Assembly (NCBI GenBank): GCA_045639045.1
Contig: JAZUCI010000111.1
Location: 1 to 5,655, forward strand
DNA: 5,655 bases
Origin: SIG402 sp045639045
Lineage (GTDB): Bacteria; Bacillota; Clostridia; Christensenellales; Borkfalkiaceae
Direction: 5' to 3'
Below, piece by piece: positions 1-5,403 of this stretch. The notes below the pieces were generated by a model. That model worked only from the letters and a program-made list of their open reading frames with translations, did not search any database and was not told where the DNA came from. Each line of letters opens with the position of its first letter. The stretch's first letter is position 1. Made by a program: the position numbers and the translations under genes.

Positions 1-203
1 GGGAAGAATATTTCGTGTTGGAAATTAACGCGGGGGTTATGACCGAACGGTTTTCTTTGGAAAGCGAAGAAAACTATAAAGCCGCCAAGGAAATTTACCG
101 TGAAGCGCTTCTTCGCTACTTTGCGGAAGGGGAAAATACCCACGAAAATAAAGAAGAAGGAAAGGAAAAGAGGGGCTTTTTTAGCCGTCTTTTCAAAAAA
201 TAA
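1..203 (+). CDS. C-terminal fragment of a probable RimK-like ATP-grasp ligase (5' end outside window)
   Basis: The reading frame is open from the left edge (first full codon at nt 3) to a TAA at 201-203, giving about 67 residues, so this is the tail of a longer gene. A GTG at 15 could be called as a start, but the codons before it (Glu-Glu-Tyr-Phe) run on without a break and no ribosome binding site precedes it. The key motif is YFVLEINAGVMTERF: a hydrophobic strand followed by Glu-x-Asn, the pattern that supplies Mg-ATP ligands at the end of ATP-grasp domains. The segment after it (EENYKAAKEIYREALLRYF) resembles the closing helix of RimK-like ATP-grasp proteins of Clostridia as I remember them. 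Such enzymes join a carboxylate to an amine or amino acid; the substrate cannot be told from this piece. The last 20 or so residues are charged and end in GFFSRLFKK, a basic amphipathic tail. The next gene starts 9 nt after the stop, so co-transcription is likely. Family assignment is moderate because the core is not in view. Confidence 0.55.
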   Translation, partial: EEYFVLEINAGVMTERFSLESEENYKAAKEIYREALLRYFAEGENTHENKEEGKEKRGFFSRLFKK

Positions 204-212
204 GGCGCCGCT

Positions 213-1118
213 ATGCAAAAGAAAAATCTTAGTTACGCGATGATGGTTTCCGCAATGCTCCTATTCGGTAGCATTGGGGTGGTAAGAAGTTTCGTACCCT
301 TACCATCCGCCACGTTGGCGTTTTTTAGGGGGCTAATCGGTAGCGCGGTACTACTTTTGGTTGCCGTGATTTTGCACCGCCCCGTACTTTCCAAAACCAT
401 GCGCAAAAAACTGCCCCTTTTAATCCTTTCGGGGGCAATGATTGGGCTTAACTGGGTGTTTTTATTCGAAGCATACCGCTTTACCACGGTGGCAACCGCA
501 ACGGTTTGCTATTACGTTGCGCCCCTAATTGCGGCGGTGCTTGCGGTGTTTATTTTCCGCGAACGCTTAACCGTAAAACGGGGAATATGTTTAGGGGGCG
601 CGTTACTTGGCGTGTGCTTGGTTTCGGGGGTAATTCCCTTTGGCGCGAATATTTCCAAGGGGGTACCCCTTGCCCTTTTGGCGGCTTGCCTTTACGCGGG
701 GGTTATGCTAATTAACCAAAGGTTAAAGGATCTTTCCGCGTACGAAAAAACCTTGCCCCAACTATTTTTTGCCGCCCTTGCGGTATTACCTTACGCGCTA
801 ATTAAGGAAGGGGTTTCCTTGCCCCCGCTTACCCTTGGGGAGTGGGCTTTAACCCTTGCCATGTGCGTATTGCAAACGGGGGTGGCTTACGCGCTGTATT
901 TCGGCGCGTGCGGAAGGCTTTCCACCCTTTCGGTGGGCGCGCTTTCGTATATCGACCCCGCTTTTGCGGTGTTGCTTTCGGCGGTGGCGCTATTAGAACC
1001 GTTAACCCCTTGGGCTTGGGTGGGCGCGGCGCTTACTTTGCTATCCGCCGCCCTATTCGATATCCCCTTAAAAAGGAAAACGCAAGAAAAGGAGAAGGAC
1101 GATGAACGTTCCCTTTAA
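213..1118 (+). CDS. EamA-family (DMT superfamily) permease
   Basis: This 301-residue protein is almost wholly hydrophobic and fits the ten-helix, two-repeat build of EamA/DMT permeases, which move amino acids, nucleotides, sugars or drugs across the cell membrane. Repeat 1 spans roughly residues 8-138 and includes the FRG motif at 38-40, the NWVFLFEAYRFTTVATA stretch from residue 80, and YVAPLIAAVLAVFIFRERLT near 101-120. Repeat 2 (about 150-285) includes GVAYALYFGA near 223-232 and ALSYIDPAFAVLLSAVALLE from 243. The paired 'P...FRERLT' and 'DPAFA...LLEPLT' segments are the usual end-of-repeat signatures. The tail from 287 is short and highly charged, probably cytoplasmic. The start is the first ATG after the preceding stop, with only a weak AAGG (202-205) 7 nt upstream, so translation may depend on coupling. 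The 3' end overlaps the glycoside hydrolase start by 17 bp. The substrate is unknown; export or import of a sugar or amino-acid derivative is possible. Confidence 0.9.
   Translation: MQKKNLSYAMMVSAMLLFGSIGVVRSFVPLPSATLAFFRGLIGSAVLLLVAVILHRPVLSKTMRKKLPLLILSGAMIGLNWVFLFEAYRFTTVATATVCYYVAPLIAAVLAVFIFRERLTVKRGICLGGALLGVCLVSGVIPFGANISKGVPLALLAACLYAGVMLINQRLKDLSAYEKTLPQLFFAALAVLPYALIKEGVSLPPLTLGEWALTLAMCVLQTGVAYALYFGACGRLSTLSVGALSYIDPAFAVLLSAVALLEPLTPWAWVGAALTLLSAALFDIPLKRKTQEKEKDDERSL
1089..1094 (+). promoter_or_regulatory. Ribosome binding site of the GH2 gene, inside the EamA gene
   Basis: AAGGAG lies 7 nt before the ATG at 1102, within the last codons of the upstream permease gene. It fixes the hydrolase start at 1102 and makes the 17-bp overlap a genuine overlapping gene pair. 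Confidence 0.8.
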
Positions 1119-2799
1119 CGAATATCCCCGCCCACAGTTACAGCGGAACCGTTGGCAAAACCTAAACGGCGCGTGGCGTTTAACCGTGCTAAACCATCCC
1201 GAAAGCGGGCAGAATAAAGAGTTTACCATAACCGTACCCTTTTCCCCCGAAAGCGAACTTTCGGGTGTGAAAATCCCTTCGCTAACCCCTAGTCAAACGC
1301 TAATTTACGAACGGGAATTCCTTTTAGAAAAAGAAGACCTATTGGATAAGGTGCTGCTGCATTTTGGGGCGGTAGACGCCACCGCAAGCGTTCGCGTCAA
1401 CGGAAGTTTGGCTAGCGAGCATACGGGCGGTTTTACGCCTTTTACGCTGGATATAACGCCTTATATCCGCGTTGGGCAAAACACCCTTACCGTAACGGTT
1501 ACCGACCCTACCGAAACTAAACCCCAAGGCCGTGGCAAACAACTGCTAAACCCCAACGGAATATGGTACACCGCGCAATCGGGGATATGGCAAACGGTGT
1601 GGCTGGAAAGCGTGTATGCGGAGTGCGTGCAAGATATTACCCTGCGCCCCTTGTTTGACGAATCCGCCGTATATATAAAGGTGGAAACCCAAGCCGCCGA
1701 AATTACTTTGCAAGTAACGGACGGGGAGGAAGTGATTGCTTCGTACGAAGGCAAGGATAAGGAAATTACCCTTCCCATGCAAAATTTCACCCCGTGGAGC
1801 CCCGAAAACCCCAAACTGTACGGCTTAAAAATTACGGCGGGCAGGGATACGGTTTCTTCGTACTTCGGTATGCGAAAATTTTCGGTGGAAAACGCGGAAA
1901 AGGGTAGTAAAGCGAAAAAACGCTTTTATCTAAACGGAAAACCCTACTTTTTAACGGGGGTTTTGGACCAAGGCTATTATAAGCAAGGTTTACTTACGCC
2001 CCCCAACGAAGAAACGGTGCTTGGCGATTTGCAAATGCTAAAGGCAATGGGCTTTAACTGTTTGCGTAAGCATATTAAGGTGGAGCCCTTGCGTTTTTAT
2101 TACCATTGCGATAGGATGGGGCTTCTTGTTCTGCAAGACTTTGTGAACGGGGGCGAGCCGTATCAATTTTCGGTGGTTGCCTTGCGCCCCTTCTTGCACA
2201 TCCTAACCAAGGATCATAAGTACGAATTTTTTGGGCGCGCGGACGAAAAGGGAAGAAATCAGTTTAACAGCGAAGCGCTTGAAACGGTTGCCGCATTAAA
2301 AAACGCGGTAAGCATTTGCACGTGGGTGCCTTTTAACGAAGGTTGGGGGCAGTTCGACGCGAAAAAAGCGTACGAATGGGTAAAAGAAGTAGACCCCACC
2401 CGTACGGTGGATAGCGTTTCGGGTTGGCACGACCAAGGGGATGACAGTTCGGACTTTTTCAGTATTCACAACTACTTTACGAGGTTGCGCGTACCCAAAA
2501 GCAAACGCGCGGTAATCCTTTCCGAATTCGGCGGCTATTCCATGTGCGTGGCGGAAGATGGGTTTGGCTACCGCAAGTACGAAAGTAAGGAACAGCTTGC
2601 CGCCGCCCTTACCAAACTGTACGAAAAAAGGGTGGCGCCCCTAGTAAAAAAAGGGCTTTCGGGCGCGATATATACCCAGCTTTCGGACGTGGAAACCGAA
2701 ATTAACGGGCTAATCACGTACGATAGAACAACCGAAAAGGTGGATAGGGAATTGATGAAAAAACTAAATTCCCTTTTAACCCAAGGGAACGAAGGGTAA
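1102..2799 (+). CDS. Glycoside hydrolase family 2 (beta-galactosidase/beta-glucuronidase type)
   Basis: This 565-residue protein has the standard GH2 domain order. Residues about 8-170 form the jelly-roll sugar-binding domain, with LNGAWRL at 21-27 and the closing signature SGIWQTVWLE at 160-169. Residues about 172-260 form the Ig-like sandwich, which ends at YFGMRKF. Residues about 270-560 form the TIM barrel, opening with FYLNGKPYFLTGVLDQGYY. Catalytic residues are visible: the acid/base Glu413 in PFNEGWGQ (410-417, Asn412-Glu413 pair) and the likely nucleophile Glu475 in VILSEFGG (471-478). A typical late motif, TQLSDVETEINGLITYDR, is at 525-542. The family is a retaining exo-beta-glycosidase; galactose, glucuronic acid, mannose or arabinose linkages are all possible, and this sequence does not decide between them. 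No signal peptide or membrane anchor is present, so it should act in the cytoplasm on imported oligosaccharides or conjugates. The length is close to glucuronidase-type members and much shorter than LacZ. The overlap with the permease gene argues for one operon. Confidence 0.93.
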   Translation: MNVPFNEYPRPQLQRNRWQNLNGAWRLTVLNHPESGQNKEFTITVPFSPESELSGVKIPSLTPSQTLIYEREFLLEKEDLLDKVLLHFGAVDATASVRVNGSLASEHTGGFTPFTLDITPYIRVGQNTLTVTVTDPTETKPQGRGKQLLNPNGIWYTAQSGIWQTVWLESVYAECVQDITLRPLFDESAVYIKVETQAAEITLQVTDGEEVIASYEGKDKEITLPMQNFTPWSPENPKLYGLKITAGRDTVSSYFGMRKFSVENAEKGSKAKKRFYLNGKPYFLTGVLDQGYYKQGLLTPPNEETVLGDLQMLKAMGFNCLRKHIKVEPLRFYYHCDRMGLLVLQDFVNGGEPYQFSVVALRPFLHILTKDHKYEFFGRADEKGRNQFNSEALETVAALKNAVSICTWVPFNEGWGQFDAKKAYEWVKEVDPTRTVDSVSGWHDQGDDSSDFFSIHNYFTRLRVPKSKRAVILSEFGGYSMCVAEDGFGYRKYESKEQLAAALTKLYEKRVAPLVKKGLSGAIYTQLSDVETEINGLITYDRTTEKVDRELMKKLNSLLTQGNEG

Positions 2800-2844
2800 A
2801 ACTGTTGGTTGCCGAAGAAAAAACACAGAAAAAACACAAAAGAA

Positions 2845-2893
2845 AACCACCCCAAGCAAAAAACCGCTTGGGGTGGTTAAATTTTTTTCTTTT
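2845..2893. terminator. Bidirectional intrinsic terminator between convergent genes
   Basis: A perfect 13-bp stem is formed by AACCACCCCAAGC (2845-2857) and GCTTGGGGTGGTT (2866-2878), with an 8-nt loop. On the plus strand it is followed by AAA, seven T, C and four T (2882-2893), ending the hydrolase operon. On the minus strand the hairpin is followed by a T-rich stretch (complement of the A-rich 2806-2844), so the same hairpin can end the transporter transcript, whose stop codon is at 2897-2899. The stem's position between two convergent stops supports the two-way reading. Confidence 0.9.
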
Positions 2894-2896
2894 AAG

Positions 2897-4180
2897 TTAA
2901 ATGCGTTTGGTTTTCATTTTACGCGCAATCAAGGTTAAAACAAGCAAAATTACGTAAAGCGCGCCGATGATAATAAAGATAGCGGGCCAACCGAACTTAT
3001 CTTTTACAAAGCCGAACATTGCCGCTTGCAATGCCGCGCCCATATACACCGCCCAGTCGAACACGCCCACAACGGTGGAAGAAAACGCCTTGCCGCCGAT
3101 ATCCCCCGCAATCGTCCAAATAACGCCCGTTACCATGGAGAATACGCCTAATACGAACAGCATTACGGATGCAAACGCTTGCGCCTTGATAAAGGGGAAA
3201 CAAATCATACCCGCAAAGGTGATAATTGCCGCGATAATCAGCATAGGTTCGCGCTTGCCTTTTAACAGTTTATCCGTAATAATGGGGAAGATAAACATAG
3301 CGCACGCTTGCCCAAAGGGAAGCAGGATGGAACTAAAAATCCCGTCCTTAATGGTAAGCCCTAACTCTTCGGTAAAGTAGGTGGGAATCCAAGTAAGCAA
3401 ACCGTATCTGCCAATCCCTGCGATTGCGGAAATGATGCAGAATAAAATTACCTTCGGTTCGGAGAACAACACTTTGTAAGGGTAAATAAAGCCCTTTTTC
3501 TTGATGTCTTCTTCCATGGCGGTATCTTGGTCGCTTTCTTCACGCAAGGGTTCAAAGCCCGCTTTTTCGGGGGAATCCTTAAAGAAGAACACGATGGCGA
3601 TAATCATAAGCACCATGGGAATCATGGGGAAGCGGAATGCCGCGCGCCAACCCCATTCGGGGTTTAATTCCAAGCAAAGCAAAATGGTAAGGTAGGTAAC
3701 CACTTGCGCCATACCCGAAAAGAAGGTGGTAAGGCCGGTTGCAAACCCACGCTTTTCCTTGGGCCACCATTTGTTTACAACGCCCAGCCCGTTAGACCAT
3801 AACATGGATTGCACGTAGCCGTTCAACCCCCAAAGCACCGCGATTACGGGGATGCTGTGTTGATAGGAAATAACTACGTTCAAAATTGCGCTTAATACGA
3901 TGCCGAGAATAATAAAACGCTTATAGCCGAAAGCCGCGCCTAACCTTCCGTTAATCAGTTGGCCAAACGCGTAGCACCAAAAAAGCGAGCTGGATACTAC
4001 GCCAAGCGCCGCGGTGGTGGAATTTAAGTCCTCCGCCATTTGCGTCATTACAAGGTTGATGTTTTGGCGGCCGTTATAAAAGAATAGATAGGCAAAGCCA
4101 AAGCTTAACAGGGTAAGCCAAGCAATTTTCTTAAATCGCTTATTGCCGTTTGCGGATTGCGGTTGAATAAGTTCGCTCAC
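2897..4180 (-). CDS. MFS transporter, organophosphate:phosphate antiporter (GlpT/UhpT-like) group
   Basis: This 427-residue protein has twelve predicted membrane helices and a charged central loop (about 201-235) between the two six-helix halves, as in the major facilitator superfamily. Two features point to the OPA group. Near the first helix is YLFFYNGRQNINLVM (31-45), with Arg38. In the second half is GIGRYGLLTWIPTYF (255-269), with Arg258. These resemble the two arginine-bearing motifs that bind phosphate in GlpT. Family members exchange glycerol-3-phosphate, hexose phosphates or related anions for phosphate, or act as sensors; some homologues carry other organic anions. The start is set at the GTG at 4178-4180 because AGGAGG (4188-4193) sits 7 nt ahead of it. 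A TTG 8 codons further upstream (4204) would place this Shine-Dalgarno inside the gene and lies at about the expected transcription start. The gene has its own promoter and convergently faces the hydrolase operon. The exact substrate is not inferable. Confidence 0.85.
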   Translation of the reverse strand: MSELIQPQSANGNKRFKKIAWLTLLSFGFAYLFFYNGRQNINLVMTQMAEDLNSTTAALGVVSSSLFWCYAFGQLINGRLGAAFGYKRFIILGIVLSAILNVVISYQHSIPVIAVLWGLNGYVQSMLWSNGLGVVNKWWPKEKRGFATGLTTFFSGMAQVVTYLTILLCLELNPEWGWRAAFRFPMIPMVLMIIAIVFFFKDSPEKAGFEPLREESDQDTAMEEDIKKKGFIYPYKVLFSEPKVILFCIISAIAGIGRYGLLTWIPTYFTEELGLTIKDGIFSSILLPFGQACAMFIFPIITDKLLKGKREPMLIIAAIITFAGMICFPFIKAQAFASVMLFVLGVFSMVTGVIWTIAGDIGGKAFSSTVVGVFDWAVYMGAALQAAMFGFVKDKFGWPAIFIIIGALYVILLVLTLIARKMKTKRI

Positions 4181-4187
4181 GTTTTTT

Positions 4188-4193
4188 CCTCCT
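4188..4193 (-). promoter_or_regulatory. Ribosome binding site deciding the GTG start of the MFS gene
   Basis: The minus strand reads AGGAGG, a perfect Shine-Dalgarno match, followed by 7 nt and then GTG-AGC. This makes the GTG at 4180-4178 the start rather than the in-frame TTG at 4204-4202. Confidence 0.88.
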
Positions 4194-4211
4194 AGGTAAA
4201 ACAACGGAAAT

Positions 4212-4241
4212 ATTATATAGGAAAAGTGATATAAATGTCAA
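4212..4241 (-). promoter_or_regulatory. Sigma-A-type promoter of the MFS transporter
   Basis: On the minus strand, TTGACA (4241-4236, exact -35 consensus) is followed by an 18-nt spacer and TATAAT (4217-4212, exact -10 consensus). The expected transcription start is near 4205, leaving a leader of about 25 nt that holds the AGGAGG. The strong match suggests high basal transcription unless repressed. An imperfect dyad, TTGAC-N6-ATCAC (4226-4241), covers the -35 element. Confidence 0.85.
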
Positions 4242-4259
4242 TAAAATTGCGCGGCTAAT

Positions 4260-4314
4260 AAAAAAAGAGCCCCCGTTTTAGGCTAGCAAAGGGTATTTTT
4301 TTTCTAAAAGGGGG
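4260..4314 (-). terminator. Second, weaker terminator-like hairpin downstream of the Crp/Fnr gene
   Basis: CCCCCGTTTTAG (4270-4281) and CTAAAAGGGGG (4304-4314) pair as an 11-bp stem with one unpaired base (G4275) and a 22-nt loop. On the minus strand the stem is followed by CTC and then seven T (complement of A4260-4266). It lies after the main terminator and before the MFS promoter, so it may be a back-up terminator insulating the two genes. The long loop and 3-nt gap before the T run make it weaker than a textbook terminator. It could instead be a relic or an unrelated structured element. Confidence 0.4.
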
Positions 4315-4321
4315 AATTTAT

Positions 4322-4353
4322 AAAAAAACGCGTAGCAAATTCGTTGCTACGCG
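4322..4353 (-). terminator. Intrinsic terminator of the Crp/Fnr-family regulator gene
   Basis: A perfect 10-bp stem is formed by CGCGTAGCAA (4329-4338) and TTGCTACGCG (4344-4353), with a 5-nt loop. On the minus strand it is followed directly by seven T (complement of A4322-4328). It begins 14 nt after the regulator's stop codon. There is no matching T run on the plus-strand side, so it acts on the minus strand only. Confidence 0.92.
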
Positions 4354-4367
4354 CGGGTTCGTTTTCG

Positions 4368-5051
4368 TTATTCTTCATCGGGGAATGCTTTTGCGTTTAT
4401 TAGGTGAAAGCGGTTTTTTTCGTAAGTGATTAGCCCTTCCTTTTGCATTTTGCTAAGTTCCGCCGAAAGGGCGCTTCTATCCACCGCCAAGTATTCGGCA
4501 AGTTCCCTGCGGTTATGGGGCAAAACAAGCGAATTGCTTTTTTGGCGGGTGCGTTCTTCGGCTAGGTAGGAAGCGATTTTTTCGCGCAAGGTGTGTTGGG
4601 TAACTTGCCCTAATCGGCGCATTAAAAATTTGTTGCGTTCGGCAAGCGAAGTAATCATATTTTTTAGGAAGGTTAGGTGTTCGGGGCAAACGTTTTTGCA
4701 AGGGCATAAAAGCGCGTCCGTACGCGATAAAAATAAAACTTTGCAATCGGTAACCGCGTACACGTTGGCAGGTAGGGTGGGATCTACGGTGGAAGTTAAC
4801 GCTTCCCCAAAAGTATCCGCAACCCCTAAACTTGCGGCTATGGTGGCGGTGCCGAATAAACTTTCCTTAATCAGTTGCACTTTGCCCGAAAGCACGATGG
4901 CGGGCAAGCATTTATCCCCCGCTAAGTATAAATATTCCCCCTTTTGGAAGGATTTTTCGCGCGCGCCCAAGCAAGTAACAAGTTTGGTGATTTCCTTTTC
5001 CTTTAACCCTTGGAATAGGGCGCATTTTTTTAATACCGAAAGATTGCTCAA
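4368..5051 (-). CDS. Crp/Fnr-family transcriptional regulator
   Basis: The protein has 227 residues from the chosen TTG start, the usual size for this family. Residues about 5-120 form the cyclic-nucleotide-binding-type beta barrel, with FQKGEYLYLAGD at 35-46 and IVLSGKVQLIKES at 52-64. The dimer helix is about 125-150 (LTFLKNMITSLAERNKFLMRR). A Crp-type winged helix-turn-helix is at about 152-218, with NRRELAEYLAVDRSALSAEL (180-199) as the HTH core and MQKEGLITYEKNRFHLI as the wing. The classical cAMP-binding arginine motif is not evident, so the effector is probably not cAMP. A cysteine cluster (Cys116, Cys118, Cys122, followed by His125) lies between barrel and dimer helix. The start is TTG at 5049-5051 because AGGAG (5059-5063) lies 7 nt upstream. 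The longer ATG start at 5135 would overlap the -35 box of the gene's own promoter. The gene is divergent from mcsA and upstream of the MFS gene on the same strand. Its targets are unknown; self-regulation is plausible. Confidence 0.9.
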   Translation of the reverse strand: MSNLSVLKKCALFQGLKEKEITKLVTCLGAREKSFQKGEYLYLAGDKCLPAIVLSGKVQLIKESLFGTATIAASLGVADTFGEALTSTVDPTLPANVYAVTDCKVLFLSRTDALLCPCKNVCPEHLTFLKNMITSLAERNKFLMRRLGQVTQHTLREKIASYLAEERTRQKSNSLVLPHNRRELAEYLAVDRSALSAELSKMQKEGLITYEKNRFHLINAKAFPDEE

Positions 5052-5058
5052 GGGAACA

Positions 5059-5063
5059 CTCCT
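5059..5063 (-). promoter_or_regulatory. Ribosome binding site deciding the TTG start of the regulator
   Basis: The minus strand reads AGGAG, then 7 nt (TGTTCCC), then TTG-AGC. This supports a TTG start at 5051 and makes the extra 28 residues of the upstream ATG reading non-coding leader and promoter. Confidence 0.85.
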
Positions 5064-5072
5064 TTTTTTCTT

Positions 5073-5092
5073 GGTTTTTGGTTGTAAAAACC
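5073..5092. repeat. Perfect inverted repeat in the regulator's leader, possible operator
   Basis: GGTTTTT (5073-5079) and AAAAACC (5086-5092) form a perfect 7-bp inverted repeat with a 6-bp spacer. It lies between the predicted transcription start (about 5100) and the ribosome binding site of the Crp/Fnr-family gene. A 6-bp spacing between arms is usual for sites bound by dimers of this family, and the position just downstream of the promoter would suit repression of its own gene. The arm sequence is not a known Crp or Fnr consensus. As RNA it could form only a weak A/U-rich hairpin. Confidence 0.4.
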
Positions 5093-5106
5093 CCGTTTCC
5101 GCTATA

Positions 5107-5135
5107 ATATTACACGCAAATAAAAAAAATAGCAA
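5107..5135 (-). promoter_or_regulatory. Probable promoter of the Crp/Fnr-family regulator
   Basis: On the minus strand, TTGCTA (5135-5130, 4 of 6 consensus bases) is followed by a 17-nt, A/T-rich spacer and TAATAT (5112-5107, 4 of 6). An alternative -10, TATTAT (5110-5105, 5 of 6), would need a 19-nt spacer. The start would be near 5100, giving a leader of about 50 nt. Confidence 0.6.
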
Positions 5136-5151
5136 CTGTTTTTGGGTAGTT

Positions 5152-5164
5152 TCCCCTTTGGGGA
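5152..5164. promoter_or_regulatory. Short palindrome between divergent promoters, candidate shared operator
   Basis: TCCCC (5152-5156) and GGGGA (5160-5164) flank TTT. The 13-bp palindrome fills part of the 29-bp gap between the two divergent -35 boxes (5135 and 5165) and abuts the mcsA -35. The position suits a regulator touching both promoters. It matches neither the CtsR repeat nor the CIRCE element that I know, and C/G runs are common in this DNA, so chance is possible. Confidence 0.3.
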
Positions 5165-5193
5165 TTGCATTTTTCCATAAAACTATGTATAAT
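5165..5193 (+). promoter_or_regulatory. Sigma-A-type promoter of the mcsA-mcsB operon
   Basis: TTGCAT (5165-5170) is followed by an ideal 17-nt spacer and a perfect TATAAT (5188-5193). The start is expected near 5200, about 24 nt before the ATG. The ribosome binding site GGGGGAG (5210-5216) lies 7 nt before that ATG. This places the operon start directly at mcsA. No CtsR-type direct repeat (GGTCAAA-like) or CIRCE inverted repeat is seen around it. Confidence 0.82.
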
Positions 5194-5223
5194 ATTGTAA
5201 ACGGTAAAAGGGGGAGAAGGCGG

Positions 5224-5403
5224 ATGGAAAAGGAAAAAGAAAGAAAAGTAAAGCCCGTTTGCCCCGTTTGCGGAACCCGTCTTACCCAAGTTTTGGGTGG
5301 GGAGCCGCTTGGTTGCCCCCAATGTTACCGCGCGTTTTACTTTGCGCTACTTCCCTTTACGGGAAAAACCCCCAATCGGGAAGGGGAAAAGCATGCCGAA
5401 TAA
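5224..5403 (+). CDS. mcsA: Minimal McsA-like zinc-module protein (59 aa), probable McsB activator
   Basis: The protein is 59 residues with two Cys pairs: CPVCG at 13-17 and GCPQCYRAF at 30-38. This matches the second zinc-binding module of McsA, where a CPxCG is followed about 15 residues later by GCxxCYxxF. The segment after it (LLPFTGKTP, 42-50) resembles the continuation of that module. McsA is a partner and activator of the protein-arginine kinase McsB, which marks proteins for ClpCP degradation. Classical McsA is about 180 residues, with an earlier zinc module and a C-terminal UVR motif. Both are missing here: a promoter lies immediately upstream, and mcsB starts 11 bp before this stop. 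No frame upstream or downstream encodes the missing parts, so this is a compact gene and not a frameshift. The start is fixed by promoter and ribosome binding site. The N-terminal MEKEKERK is charged and probably disordered. The gene symbol rests on the motif plus the adjacent mcsB. Confidence 0.8.
   Translation: MEKEKERKVKPVCPVCGTRLTQVLGGEPLGCPQCYRAFYFALLPFTGKTPNREGEKHAE

Noticed and set aside
842..1105. Plus-strand reading frame of 87 residues in another frame of the EamA gene
   Set aside because: It is a shadow of the permease gene: Arg/Gly-rich composition typical of an out-of-frame reading of this DNA, with no start signal.
1461..1814. Minus-strand reading frames within the GH2 gene
   Set aside because: They are antisense to a clearly recognised enzyme domain, and have no promoter or family resemblance.
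2967..3380. 137-residue plus-strand reading frame
   Set aside because: It lies wholly antisense to the MFS transporter, has no ribosome binding site or recognisable domain, and its composition mirrors the opposite coding strand.
4181..4204. TTG start adding 8 residues to the MFS transporter
   Set aside because: The AGGAGG would be inside the gene and the TTG would sit at about the predicted transcription start; the GTG at 4180 is ideally spaced.
5052..5135. ATG start adding 28 residues to the Crp/Fnr-family regulator
   Set aside because: This segment contains the gene's own promoter elements and leader, and family members do not carry such an extension.
4591..5223. Long plus-strand reading frame continuous with the mcsA-like gene (270 residues in total)
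   Set aside because: Its first part is antisense to the Crp/Fnr-family gene and crosses both promoters. The promoter at 5165-5193 and the ribosome binding site at 5210-5216 place the true start at 5224.
5136..5223. CtsR or CIRCE operator before mcsA
   Set aside because: I looked for GGTCAAA-type direct repeats and TTAGCACTC-N9-GAGTGCTAA and found no match.
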